Shown here piece after piece: positions 15,054-23,155 of a stretch of DNA of 36,645 nt. The DNA lies in contig NZ_SMKQ01000073.1 in the NCBI RefSeq assembly GCF_004348995.1, positions 1 through 36,645 of the forward strand. Reading direction: 5' to 3'. Below the pieces are notes generated by a model, which worked only from the letters and a program-made list of their open reading frames with translations, made no database searches and was not told where the DNA came from. How positions within the stretch are numbered: position 1 is the first letter of the stretch; each line of letters starts with the position of its first letter. Made by a program: the position numbers and the translations under genes. Origin of the DNA: Nonomuraea terrae. Lineage in GTDB: Bacteria; Actinomycetota; Actinomycetes; Streptosporangiales; Streptosporangiaceae.

Positions 15054-15965
15054 TCAGGAGAAGGTGATCTTCTTGATGATCACCGGGTTCTTGGGCGCCG
15101 TGGTGCCGCCGTCGCCGGTGATGTCGGCCTCGTTGACGATCAGGTCCTGGCCGCTCCTGGCCAGCCCGAGCAGGGTGTCCATGCCTTCGCTGACCATGCC
15201 GATCACCGAGTAGCCCGCGCCGATCTGCAGGTTCTCGTCCGAGAGGGAGAAGGCGAACTGGCTGTTGTTCTGGCCGGCCGCCTCACCCGGCTGCGTCATG
15301 AAGACGACGCCCTTGCCGAGCGGGATGTCGATGTTCTCGTCGCCGTAGACGTAGCCGGCCGTGCCCTGGCCGTCGGTCGGGTTCTTGCCGTCGGCCTTGG
15401 CCTGCGGGTCACCGCACTGCAGCATGTGCACGCCGGACACGTCGGGCGTGACCAGGCGGTGGCACTTCATGTCGTCGTAGAACTTCTTCTTCGACAGGAA
15501 GTTGATCGAGTTGATCGCGCACGGCGCGGCGTCGGTCATGAGGTCGACGACGACGGTGCCCTGGTTGAGGGCGATCGTCATCTTCTTCCACTTCATGTTC
15601 GGCTTCTTGGGAGGCAGCCCGACGAACTTGTTGGGCACCGTGTCGTCCCGCTTGTACGTGCAGGACACCGGTCCCGTCCTCGTCGGGCTGGGAGACGGAT
15701 CGGGCAGGACCCCCGTGGAGGCGCTCGCCGAGGGCGAGGCGCTGCTGTCGGCCGCGACCGGCTCCGGCACCGCGTCCCTGTTGACCAGGGTGGTCGCGGC
15801 GAAGATGCCTCCGGCCACCAGCACCACGGCCACGCCCGCGCCGATGAAGGTGTTCCGCCTGGCATTGCCGGTCTGCTCGGCGGCCCGCTTGGCCTGCCGT
15901 TCCTTGTGCGCCCGCGCCAGCTCGCTCTGGCGGTCTTCTTCGTTCTGGCGGTCGTCGCCGCTCAC
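15054..15965 (-). CDS. Second membrane-anchored cyclophilin-type peptidyl-prolyl isomerase
   Basis: Paralogue of the cyclophilin at 10241-11107. The 303-residue product has the same plan: a basic cytoplasmic tail with an LAR.H.ERQ motif, a transmembrane helix (about 39-62), a Ser/Ala/Pro/Thr linker and a cyclophilin-like domain. The tail motif is shared by both proteins. R170 of KCHRL and the MLQCGDP block are kept, and cysteines 102, 149, 168 and 184 match the paralogue. The usual SQFF is SQFAF, so catalytic activity may be reduced. The GTG at 15965 has GAAGGGA upstream with good spacing. It is convergent with aspS and divergent from the DUF2231 gene. Confidence 0.85.
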   Translation of the reverse strand: MSGDDRQNEEDRQSELARAHKERQAKRAAEQTGNARRNTFIGAGVAVVLVAGGIFAATTLVNRDAVPEPVAADSSASPSASASTGVLPDPSPSPTRTGPVSCTYKRDDTVPNKFVGLPPKKPNMKWKKMTIALNQGTVVVDLMTDAAPCAINSINFLSKKKFYDDMKCHRLVTPDVSGVHMLQCGDPQAKADGKNPTDGQGTAGYVYGDENIDIPLGKGVVFMTQPGEAAGQNNSQFAFSLSDENLQIGAGYSVIGMVSEGMDTLLGLARSGQDLIVNEADITGDGGTTAPKNPVIIKKITFS

Positions 15966-16066
15966 CGCTATGTCCCTTCGCTTTTACCAACGCATGACGT
16001 AAACAACTCCGCGAATGCTACCGGCCCCCGATATGTGACGGACGTAAGTGACGAAAGCCGTGCGGT

Positions 16067-16095
16067 CTGACTGCTGAGGTCGCGAACCATATCGT
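16067..16095 (+). promoter_or_regulatory. Candidate promoter of the DUF2231 gene
   Basis: CTGACT (16067-16072), a 17-bp spacer and TATCGT (16090-16095) fit the housekeeping pattern. This leaves a leader of about 33 nt containing AAGGAG before the ATG at 16135. Confidence 0.4.
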
Positions 16096-16134
16096 GCTCC
16101 CATGCGTAGTTGAAATGAGCACTAAGGAGAGAGC

Positions 16135-16617
16135 ATGTTCGACGAGATCCTCGGCCTGCCGGCCCACCCTTTGATCATTCACTTCGCCGTGGTGCTGACC
16201 CCGCTGCTGGTCGGCGTCGCGGTCGTCTACGCGCTGCTGCCCCGCTGGCGGGCGAACACGGCCTGGGCGCTGGTGCTGCTCTCCCTGGCCGCCCCCGGGG
16301 CCGTCTTCGCGGCCAGGCAGAGCGGCGAGAGCCTCAAGGAGGCCCGCTTCGGCTCGGCCGAGGGCGAACTGGCCACCCGCATCTCCGCCCACGAGAGCTT
16401 CGCCACCCCGCTGCTGCTGTCGGTGCTCGGGCTCACCGTCGCCGCGCTTCTGCTCGTGTACGCCACCAGCCCGGCCCGCGCCTCCGTCGGCCGCGACCGT
16501 TTCGGCCGTCCTGTCACGCTCGTCCTGACGGCGCTGACGGTCGTGCTGGCGGTCGTCGCGGGCTACTTCGTCTTCCAGGCCGGCGACAGCGGTGCGAGGG
16601 CCGTGTGGGGGATGTGA
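16135..16617 (+). CDS. DUF2231 family membrane protein
   Basis: Integral membrane protein of unknown function. The 160-residue product carries the family signature LPAHPLIIHFAVVL (8-21) and four predicted transmembrane helices: about 14-34, 42-60, 87-108 and 124-146. The paired histidines of the signature face the start of helix 1 and suggest a metal or haem role in the family, but this is unproven. The ATG has AAGGAG (16124-16129) five nt upstream. The gene is 40 nt before rarA, which appears to have its own start signals, so the two may or may not share a transcript. Confidence 0.85.
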   Translation: MFDEILGLPAHPLIIHFAVVLTPLLVGVAVVYALLPRWRANTAWALVLLSLAAPGAVFAARQSGESLKEARFGSAEGELATRISAHESFATPLLLSVLGLTVAALLLVYATSPARASVGRDRFGRPVTLVLTALTVVLAVVAGYFVFQAGDSGARAVWGM

Positions 16618-16645
16618 CCGGGGCCGCCGGGCCCGGCGCAGCGTG

Positions 16646-16651
16646 TAATCT
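16646..16651 (+). promoter_or_regulatory. -10 element placed for a leaderless rarA mRNA
   Basis: TAATCT ends 6 nt before the rarA GTG (16658), the distance expected if transcription starts at the start codon. There is no Shine-Dalgarno before rarA. No clear -35 hexamer is seen. Confidence 0.4.
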
Positions 16652-16657
16652 CGCGTT

Positions 16658-17959
16658 GTGGACAGCCTGTTCGATAGCGCGGCCGAGGAGGCCACGCCGC
16701 AGCCGCTCGCGGTGCGGATGCGCCCCCGCACGCTCGACGAGGTGATCGGCCAGCGTCACCTGCTCGGTCCGGGCACCCCGCTGCGGCGCCTGGTCGAGAG
16801 CGAGGCTCCCATGTCGCTGTTCCTGTGGGGCCCGCCCGGCACCGGCAAGACCACGCTCGCCTACGTCGTCTCCAACGTCACCAAGCGCCGCTTCGTCGAG
16901 ATCTCCGCCGTGTCCGCCGGCGTCAAGGACGTGCGGGCCGCCATCGACAACGCCCGCCGCGAGCTCGGCATGACCGGCCGCCAGACCGTGCTGTTCGTCG
17001 ACGAGGTGCACCGCTTCAACAAGGCCCAGCAGGACGCCCTGCTGCCCGCCGTGGAGAACCGCTGGGTCACGTTCATCGGCGCCACCACGGAAAACCCGTT
17101 CTTCTCGGTCATCTCGCCGCTGCTGTCGCGCTCGCTGCTGCTCACGCTGGAGTCCCTGTCCGACGACGACGTGCGCGCGGTGCTGGAGCGGGCCGTGTCC
17201 GACCCGCGCGGCCTCGGCGGTCGCGCCACGCTGGCCCCCCAGGCCCTCGACCATCTCGTACGCCTGGCCGGCGGCGACGCGCGCCGGTCGCTGACGTACC
17301 TCGAGGCGGCGGCGCTGCTGGCCGACGACATCACCGTCGAGGTGGTCGAGAAGGCCGTCGACAAGGCCGCCGTACGCTACGACCGGCAGGGCGACCAGCA
17401 CTACGACGTGATCAGCGCGTTCATCAAGTCGATGCGCGGCTCCGACGCCGACGCCGCGCTCCACTACCTGGCCCGCATGATCGAGGCGGGGGAGGACCCG
17501 CGCTTCATCGCCCGCCGCATCGTCATCTTCGCCTCGGAAGACGTCGGCATGGCCGACCCGGCGTGCCTGCAGACGGCGGTGGCCGCGGCGCAGGCCGTGC
17601 AGCTCATCGGGCTGCCCGAGGGACAGATCAACCTGGCGCACGCCGTCATCCACTGCGCGCTGGCGCCCAAGTCCAACGCCGTGGTCAAGGCCATCGGGGC
17701 CGCGATCGGCGACGTACGCAAGGGGCTCATCGGCCAGGTGCCCCAGCATCTGCGCGACGCCCACTACCCGGGCGCGGCCAAGCTCGGCCACGGCGACGAC
17801 TACAGATACCCCCACGACTTCGACCACGGCCTGGTCCGCCAGGAGTACGCGCCCGAACAGGTGCGCGAGCGGCGCTATTACGAGCCGACCCGCCACGGCG
17901 CCGAGGCACCGGTGGCCGACCGCTGGTCCCGGATCCGCGACTTCCTCCGCGGCTCCTGA
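16658..17959 (+). CDS. rarA: Replication-associated recombination ATPase RarA (MgsA)
   Basis: AAA+ ATPase of the RarA/MgsA/WRNIP1 family, which acts on stalled replication forks and single-strand-binding-protein-coated DNA. The 433-residue product starts MDSLFD and has Walker A GPPGTGKT (58-65), Walker B LFVDEVHR with D115 and E116, sensor-1 GATTENP, and the C-terminal tetramerisation region with RGSDADAALHYLARM and the ASEDVGMADP block. The length is normal. GTG 16658 has no ribosome binding site but has a -10 at leaderless distance. A small hairpin follows the stop. Two branch-DNA ATPases, RuvB and RarA, lie in this window. Confidence 0.95.
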   Translation: MDSLFDSAAEEATPQPLAVRMRPRTLDEVIGQRHLLGPGTPLRRLVESEAPMSLFLWGPPGTGKTTLAYVVSNVTKRRFVEISAVSAGVKDVRAAIDNARRELGMTGRQTVLFVDEVHRFNKAQQDALLPAVENRWVTFIGATTENPFFSVISPLLSRSLLLTLESLSDDDVRAVLERAVSDPRGLGGRATLAPQALDHLVRLAGGDARRSLTYLEAAALLADDITVEVVEKAVDKAAVRYDRQGDQHYDVISAFIKSMRGSDADAALHYLARMIEAGEDPRFIARRIVIFASEDVGMADPACLQTAVAAAQAVQLIGLPEGQINLAHAVIHCALAPKSNAVVKAIGAAIGDVRKGLIGQVPQHLRDAHYPGAAKLGHGDDYRYPHDFDHGLVRQEYAPEQVRERRYYEPTRHGAEAPVADRWSRIRDFLRGS

Positions 17960-17970
17960 CCCACCTCCCG

Positions 17971-17991
17971 GCCTCCTGCTCCGGAGGCTTT
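17971..17991 (+). terminator. Candidate terminator after rarA
   Basis: GCCTCC (17971-17976) and GGAGGC (17983-17988) form a short perfect stem with a 6-nt loop, followed by TTT, 12 nt after the rarA stop. Confidence 0.6.
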
Positions 17992-18097
17992 CTCGCCCGC
18001 CCCCGCCGGTCCCCCGGCATCGGGCGCGGTGGTGTGGCGGTCTCCCGTACCCGGCGCTCGCTCGGCTACCTCGGCGTCGGCGGTAGGTTTGCGCGTC

Positions 18098-18406
18098 ATG
18101 TCCCGGAGTGTGGATCTGCCCGCCGTCGTGGTGCGGGTGGCCGGTGCGACCGCGCGTGCGATCGACGTCGGTGCGCTGGCGGCCTTCGACGTACGCGGTC
18201 ATGCGGTCCTGCTGGACACGGGCGCGCACGACGACTTCGTCCTCCGACCGGCGCGCTGTTCTCCGCGCCGCCTCCGCGTCTCACGGGCGTGTCCCGCGCC
18301 CCGGTCCGCGCCTACGCCTGCGTGCCGAGTGAACGCGTCCCTACGTCTGCGTGAGTATGGGCATGAACGCGGATATAGCCGAAGAAAGCTCTGGAATTCG
18401 TACTAA
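18098..18406 (+). CDS. Small unrecognised ORF, possibly frameshifted
   Basis: ATG 18098 follows a -10-like TAGGTT (18084-18089) at near-leaderless distance and has no Shine-Dalgarno. The first 49 residues (begins MSRSVDLPAVVVRVAG, later AVLLDTGAHDDFVL) have good third-position GC and look like real protein. After about 18245 this frame becomes Arg/Pro/Ser-rich and unconvincing, while the frame starting one base earlier gives a plausible TGALFSAPPPRLTGV segment. That segment ends at TGA 18352-18354, overlapping a GTG at 18351 in the oxygenase frame. A single-base deletion near 18247 would explain this. As it stands the ORF is 102 codons. I do not recognise the family. Confidence 0.4.
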   Translation: MSRSVDLPAVVVRVAGATARAIDVGALAAFDVRGHAVLLDTGAHDDFVLRPARCSPRRLRVSRACPAPRSAPTPACRVNASLRLREYGHERGYSRRKLWNSY

Positions 18407-18437
18407 ATTGGCGATCTTGGGGAATCAGGGCCTTGTG

Positions 18438-19277
18438 ATGGTGACCGTTACTCCCCACGGCGGCCTGTTCGGGCCCCGGTCGATCACCTGGCGCGTCCAC
18501 ACCGAGCCGCTCGGTCCGACGGCCGCCGTACGCGCCTTCCAGCTCCAGGCCCTGCACCCTCGCACCATCCGCGGCATCGCCCAGAACTTCCTCCTGGACG
18601 ACCCCGAGGAGGCCCGCGCCAGACTGCGCCGCGTGCAGGACTTCGTCACGGTGCGCACGTTCGGCACCCTTGAGCAAGCGGAGCAGGCCGCCGAACGGGT
18701 GCGCCGGGCGCAGGCCCGCCTCGTCGGCCTCGACCCCGACACCGGCACCCTGTTCCGCGTGCACGACGAGGAGAACCTGCGCTGGGTCCACTGCGCGGAG
18801 GTCTCCTCGTACCTGGAGATCGCCCTGCGCGCCGGCCTGCCGCTCACCCCCGCCGAGCAGGACGCGTACGTGGCCGAGCAGCGCCTCAGCGCCCGGCTCG
18901 TCGGCCTGCGCGACGTGCCCGGCGACACCGCCGAGCTGGCCGCCTGCCTCGACGACATGCGCCCCCGCCTGGCCGCCACGCCCGAGGCCCGCGACGCCCT
19001 GCGCCGCGGCATGACCCCGCGACCGTCGCTCCGGCCCGCGCTCCGCTCGCACACCGCCGCCGGTGCGCTGGCGTACGCGACCCTGCCGGGCTGGGCCCGC
19101 GAGATGTACGGCCACAGCGGCGACGCGGCCGCCGAGCACGCCGCCGGCGCGGTGCTGAAGGCGCTGCGCCGGGCGGCGGCCGCGATGCCGGAGCGGCTGG
19201 TGGCGCCCGAGGTCAGGGCCGCGCGCGCCCTCATGCGGCCGGCCGCCGACGCGGCCGGGGCCGACGTGGCTGCCTGA
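18438..19277 (+). CDS. MpaB-family (DUF2236) oxygenase-like protein
   Basis: Relative of the ER-bound oxygenase MpaB / latex-clearing protein family, whose characterised members are haem oxygenases. Here the substrate is unknown. The 279-residue product starts with the family hallmark GLFGPRSITWRVH (9-21), then ALHPRT, TFGTLEQA and the GLDPDTGTLFRVHDEENLRWVH block. The position that in family members I recall is His (the H..V.G motif) is Gln here (Q92 in AQARLVG), so haem binding may be lost or use another residue. ATG 18438 follows CAGGG. A GTG at 18351 would add 29 codons of AT-rich, atypical codon usage, better explained as a promoter region. Confidence 0.7.
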   Translation: MVTVTPHGGLFGPRSITWRVHTEPLGPTAAVRAFQLQALHPRTIRGIAQNFLLDDPEEARARLRRVQDFVTVRTFGTLEQAEQAAERVRRAQARLVGLDPDTGTLFRVHDEENLRWVHCAEVSSYLEIALRAGLPLTPAEQDAYVAEQRLSARLVGLRDVPGDTAELAACLDDMRPRLAATPEARDALRRGMTPRPSLRPALRSHTAAGALAYATLPGWAREMYGHSGDAAAEHAAGAVLKALRRAAAAMPERLVAPEVRAARALMRPAADAAGADVAA

Positions 19278-19318
19278 TCCGGGTGGGTTTCCGCACTAAC
19301 GTTGTCACCCGAACGCGA

Positions 19319-19324
19319 TAGGGT
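19319..19324 (+). promoter_or_regulatory. -10-like TAGGGT upstream of the DUF948 gene
   Basis: TAGGGT lies 38 nt before the DUF948 ATG inside CGATAGGGTC. The same ten bases occur before aroE (26400-26409). It fits the actinobacterial -10 form TANNNT, without a clear -35. Confidence 0.35.
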
Positions 19325-19362
19325 CTTGCCGTTCCGGCCCAGCGTACGAGGGAGATGCGCGG

Positions 19363-19752
19363 ATGCTTACCGCTGGAGAGGTCGCCGGGCTGATCGCGGC
19401 CACGGGCTGGATAGTCCTGGTCTGCGTGATGGCCATGGTGCTCGTCAGGCTCGCCAGGCTGCTCACCGAGACCACCAAGGCGGTCTCCGACCTCAACGAG
19501 CGCCTCAGGCCACTGCTCGACGACGTGAGCGTCACGGTCAACGAGACCAATCGGCAGCTGGTCGCCGTCGAGGCCATCGCCAAGGACGTCAAGCAGGTCA
19601 CCAGCCACGCGGCCAGGCTCAGCGGTGTGACGCAGACCATCTTCACCGGCCCGCTGATCAAGGTGTCCGCGCTGGGCCACGGCGTGCGCAGGGCCATCGA
19701 GGCCCGCCGTACGACCAGGCCGCGCCCGGTCCGGGCGGGGAGGCCGCGGTGA
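19363..19752 (+). CDS. DUF948 membrane protein
   Basis: Small single-pass membrane protein of unknown function, conserved before alaS in actinobacteria. The 129-residue product has a transmembrane helix (about 8-30). An amphipathic helical segment with heptad-like spacing follows (about 31-90), typical of DUF948 proteins, which are distantly like methyl-accepting coiled coils. It ends in an Arg/Pro-rich tail. GAGGGAG (19348-19354) precedes the ATG. Its TGA overlaps the GTG of the next gene (GTGA), so both are made together and probably act at the membrane as a pair. Confidence 0.8.
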   Translation: MLTAGEVAGLIAATGWIVLVCVMAMVLVRLARLLTETTKAVSDLNERLRPLLDDVSVTVNETNRQLVAVEAIAKDVKQVTSHAARLSGVTQTIFTGPLIKVSALGHGVRRAIEARRTTRPRPVRAGRPR

Positions 19753-19979
19753 TCAGGCGGCTGTTCTACCTGTCACTGGGAGCGTTCCTTACCCTGTGGG
19801 TGGTGCGCAGACTGCAGGCGCTGCAGCCCGACCACGTCGCCCGCCGGGCGGCCCACCGCGCGACGGGCATGCTCCAGCAGGTGAGAGACTTTACCCACGA
19901 CGTGCTCGGCGAGGCCGCGGAGCGCGAAACGGAGTTGCGAGCCCGCTTCGAGCTCGGCAACCCTGAAAACCACAACTGA
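19749..19979 (+). CDS. Small membrane protein (DUF6167-like) upstream of alaS
   Basis: A 76-residue protein starting at GTG 19749, overlapping the DUF948 stop by four bases (GTGA). It has an N-terminal hydrophobic helix (about 4-20, beginning RRLFYLSLGAFLTLWVVR) and a charged amphipathic C-terminal helix ending in ERETELRARFEL. This arrangement matches the small proteins I recall between DUF948 and alaS in Streptomyces. The same frame is open upstream, but that part shadows the DUF948 gene. No function is known. Confidence 0.7.
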   Translation: MIRRLFYLSLGAFLTLWVVRRLQALQPDHVARRAAHRATGMLQQVRDFTHDVLGEAAERETELRARFELGNPENHN

Positions 19980-20001
19980 CTAAACGCAAAGGATGGCCAC
20001 C

Positions 20002-22674
20002 ATGGAGTCGGCAGAGATCGCCCGCCGCTTCCTGCGCTTCTTCGAGGAGCGTGGGCACAAGGTAGTGCCCTCGGCCAGCCTGATCGCTGAGGACCCCACG
20101 CTTCTCCTGGTTCCTGCCGGTATGGTGCCGTTCAAGCCGTACTTCCTGGGGCAGCGCAAGCCTCCGGCGTCCAGGCTGACCACAGCGCAGAAGTGCGTCC
20201 GCACGCCCGACATCGACGAGGTCGGCAAGACCACGCGGCACGCGACGTTCTTCCAGATGCTCGGCAACTTCTCCTTCGGCGACTACTTCAAGTCCGAGGC
20301 GATCCCGTTCGCGTGGGAGCTGCTCACCCGCTCCGAGGCCGACGGAGGCTTCGGCTTCCCCGAGGACAAGCTGTGGGCGACGGTCTACCTCGACGACGAC
20401 GAGGCCTACGACATCTGGCGCAACAAGGTCGGCCTGCCCGAGGAGCGCATCCAGCGCCGCGGCCTCGAGGACAACTACTGGCACATGGGCGTGCCCGGCC
20501 CCGGCGGCCCCTGCTCGGAGATCTACTACGACCGCGGTGCCGAATACGGCAAGGAGGGCGGCCCCGTCGCCGACGAGGACCGCTACCTCGAGGTGTGGAA
20601 CCTCGTCTTCATGCAGTACCAGCTCAGCACCGTCCGGTCCAAGGTCGACTTCGACGTGGCGGGCGAGCTGCCGGCGAAGAACATCGACACCGGCATGGGC
20701 CTGGAGCGCATGGCGGCCATCCTGCAGGGCGTCGACAACATCTACGAGATCGACACCACGTACAAGATCCTTGACAAGGCGGCAGAGCTCACCAAGACCC
20801 GCTACGGCCGCGACAGCCGCGCCGACGTCAGCCTGCGCGTGGTCGCCGACCATGTCCGCACCGGCACGATGCTGGTGGCCGACGGCGTCCTGCCCGGCAA
20901 CGAGGGCCGCGGCTACGTCCTGCGCCGCATCCTGCGCCGCTCCGTGCGCAACCTGCGCATGCTCGGCTCCGGCGACGACCGCTACATGCACGAGCTGACC
21001 GACGTCGCGATCAACGTCATGGGTGAGCAGTACCCTCAGCTCAAGGTCGACGCGCCACAGATCCACGGGATCATCGACGCGGAGGAGGCGAGCTTCCTCG
21101 GCACGCTCCGCACCGGTACGGCGATCTTCGACGTGGCGGTGGAGGAGACCAAGCGCAAGTCCGGCACGACGCTCTCCGGCGACCAGGCGTTCAAGCTCCA
21201 CGACACCTACGGCTTCCCCATCGACCTCACGCTGGAGATGGCGGCCGAGCAGGGGCTCAAGGTCGACGAAGAGGGCTTCCGCCGCCTGATGAAGGAGCAG
21301 AAGGCGGCGGCCAAGGCCGACGCGGCGGCGAAGAAGACCGGCAACGCCGACATCTCCGTCTTCGGCCACCTGCTGGAGAGCGCCGGGAAGGTCGAGTTCC
21401 TCGGCTACGACCAGACCGAGGCCGACACCAGCGTGGTCGGCATCCTCGTCGACGGCGCGTCGGTGCCGGTGGCGGGCGAGGGCTCCACCGTCGAGGTGGT
21501 GCTCCAGCGCACGCCGTTCTACGCCGAGGGCGGTGGCCAGCTCGCCGACCAGGGTGTCATCCGCACCAGCGGCGCCGAGGTCGACATCCTCGACGTGCAG
21601 CAGCCGCTGCCCGGGCTCGTCGTCCACCGCGGCAAGATCCGCATCGGCGAGCTCAGGGTCGGCGACGAGGCGCAGGCCGAGATCGACATCGAGCGCCGCC
21701 GCGCGATCTCGCGCAGCCACAGCGCCACCCACCTCGTCCACCGCGGCTTCAAGAACGCGCTCGGCGAGACGGCGGCGCAAGCCGGCTCGGAGAACTCCCC
21801 GGGTCGCTTCCGCTTCGACTTCACCGCGGCGGGAGCGGTGCCGGCGAGCGTGCTGCGCGACGTCGAGGACGAAGTCAACGCCGTGCTCATCAACGACCTC
21901 CAGGTCAACGCCTTCTACACCTCGCAGGCGGAGGCCCGGGCGATGGGCGCCCTCGCGATGTTCGGCGAGAAGTACGGCGACGAGGTCCGCGTCGTCGAGA
22001 TCGGCGACTACTCCCGCGAGTTGTGCGGCGGCACCCACGTCCACAGCTCCGGCCAGCTCGGCCTGGTCAAGGTGCTGGGCGAGCAGTCGGTCGGCGCGGG
22101 CGTGCGCCGCGTGGAGGCGCTCGTCGGCATCGACGCCTTCCGCTTCCTGGCGCGTGAGAGCGTGCTCGTCGCCCAGCTCACCGAGCAGCTCAAGGCCCGC
22201 CGCGAGGAGCTGCCCGAGCGCATCGAGGGCATCGTCACCCGGCTGCGCACGGCCGAGAAGGAGCTGGAGAAGGTCCGCTCGGCCCAGGTGCTCCAGGTGG
22301 CCGGCGATGTCGTCTCCCAGGCCCGCGACCTGCGGGGCGTCTCCGTCGTGACACACCGCGCGCCTGATGGAACCGGTGCCGACGACCTGCGTAAGCTCGC
22401 GCTTGACGTGCGTGGCAGGTTCCCGGCCGACCGGCCGGCGGTCGTCGTGATCGCCGGTGCCCCCTCCGACCGGCCCGTGGTGGTTGCCGCGGTCAACGAG
22501 GCGGGGCGCGAGCGGGGGCTCAAGGCCGGGCAGCTGGTCGGCGTCGCCGCCAAGGCTCTTGGGGGTGGCGGTGGCGGCAAGGACGACGTCGCGCAGGGTG
22601 GCGGCTCACGACCGGAGGCGATCGGCGACGCGCTGCGCCTGGTTGAGGAGGCCGTCGCGGGGCAGCTCGGCTGA
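20002..22674 (+). CDS. alaS: Alanine--tRNA ligase
   Basis: Charges tRNA-Ala and edits mischarged Ser and Gly. The 890-residue product has the class II catalytic core with GMVPFKPYFLG, QKCVRTPDIDEVGKTTRH and GNFSFGDYFK. Next comes the tRNA-recognition helical domain, then the editing domain with the zinc motif HSATH (H573, H577) and CGGTH (C675, H679), and the C-terminal C-Ala domain. ATG 20002 starts the conserved MESAEI and has AAAGG at good distance. ATG 19993, nine bases earlier, sits on top of that site. It is followed after 1 nt by ruvX, so the two are coupled. Confidence 0.96.
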   Translation: MESAEIARRFLRFFEERGHKVVPSASLIAEDPTLLLVPAGMVPFKPYFLGQRKPPASRLTTAQKCVRTPDIDEVGKTTRHATFFQMLGNFSFGDYFKSEAIPFAWELLTRSEADGGFGFPEDKLWATVYLDDDEAYDIWRNKVGLPEERIQRRGLEDNYWHMGVPGPGGPCSEIYYDRGAEYGKEGGPVADEDRYLEVWNLVFMQYQLSTVRSKVDFDVAGELPAKNIDTGMGLERMAAILQGVDNIYEIDTTYKILDKAAELTKTRYGRDSRADVSLRVVADHVRTGTMLVADGVLPGNEGRGYVLRRILRRSVRNLRMLGSGDDRYMHELTDVAINVMGEQYPQLKVDAPQIHGIIDAEEASFLGTLRTGTAIFDVAVEETKRKSGTTLSGDQAFKLHDTYGFPIDLTLEMAAEQGLKVDEEGFRRLMKEQKAAAKADAAAKKTGNADISVFGHLLESAGKVEFLGYDQTEADTSVVGILVDGASVPVAGEGSTVEVVLQRTPFYAEGGGQLADQGVIRTSGAEVDILDVQQPLPGLVVHRGKIRIGELRVGDEAQAEIDIERRRAISRSHSATHLVHRGFKNALGETAAQAGSENSPGRFRFDFTAAGAVPASVLRDVEDEVNAVLINDLQVNAFYTSQAEARAMGALAMFGEKYGDEVRVVEIGDYSRELCGGTHVHSSGQLGLVKVLGEQSVGAGVRRVEALVGIDAFRFLARESVLVAQLTEQLKARREELPERIEGIVTRLRTAEKELEKVRSAQVLQVAGDVVSQARDLRGVSVVTHRAPDGTGADDLRKLALDVRGRFPADRPAVVVIAGAPSDRPVVVAAVNEAGRERGLKAGQLVGVAAKALGGGGGGKDDVAQGGGSRPEAIGDALRLVEEAVAGQLG

Positions 22675-22675
22675 C

Positions 22676-23155
22676 ATGAGGTTCGGTTCGCGGATCGGCG
22701 TCGACGTCGGTTCCGTACGCATCGGTGTGGCCCGCAGTGACCCGTCGGGCCTGCTGGCCACACCGGTGGAGACTGTCAGGCGGGGCAAGGGCGACCTCGA
22801 CCGCATCGCCGCGATCGTCGCCGAGCACGAGGCGATCGAGGTCGTGGTGGGGCTGCCCACCTCGCTGTCCGGGCGTGAGGGCCAGGCGGCCGGGCTGGCG
22901 CGCGAGTTCGCCACCAAGCTGGCCGCGCGGCTGGCGCCGACGCCCGTGCGGCTGTTCGACGAACGGCTCACCACGGTCGCGGCGCAGCACGGCCTGCGGG
23001 CCAGCGGCGTACGCGCCAAGAAGCAGAAGGGCGTCGTCGATCAGGCGGCCGCGGTCGTGCTGCTGCAGGACGCCCTCGACTCCGAACGTGCCACAGAAAG
23101 ACCACCAGGCAGGCCCGTCGAACCGCCCACCGCGGCCGACGGACCTGCCTCATGA
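22676..23155 (+). CDS. ruvX: Putative pre-16S rRNA nuclease / Holliday junction resolvase-like RuvX (YqgF)
   Basis: RNase H-fold nuclease. E. coli YqgF is needed for 16S rRNA 5' maturation, and M. tuberculosis RuvX has been reported to cleave Holliday junctions. The 159-residue product has the motif GVDVGSVRIGVARSD (8-22) with D10, VVVGLPTSLSG, DERLTT and the C-terminal VDQAAAVVLLQ carrying the last catalytic Asp. It ends in a Pro-rich tail. ATG follows the alaS stop by 1 nt. The same frame is open upstream inside alaS, but that is not coding. Its stop overlaps the ATG of a 19-codon bridging ORF. Confidence 0.9.
   Translation: MRFGSRIGVDVGSVRIGVARSDPSGLLATPVETVRRGKGDLDRIAAIVAEHEAIEVVVGLPTSLSGREGQAAGLAREFATKLAARLAPTPVRLFDERLTTVAAQHGLRASGVRAKKQKGVVDQAAAVVLLQDALDSERATERPPGRPVEPPTAADGPAS

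Noticed and set aside
16825..18354. A 509-codon plus-strand frame overlapping rarA in another phase
   Set aside because: Arg/Pro/Gly-rich out-of-frame translation of rarA. Only its last 35 or so codons (after about 18247) look coding, and these are discussed with the small ORF at 18098.
19891..22356. An 821-codon minus-strand open frame opposite alaS
   Set aside because: Same cause: high-GC mirror frame of a confirmed gene, with no motif.
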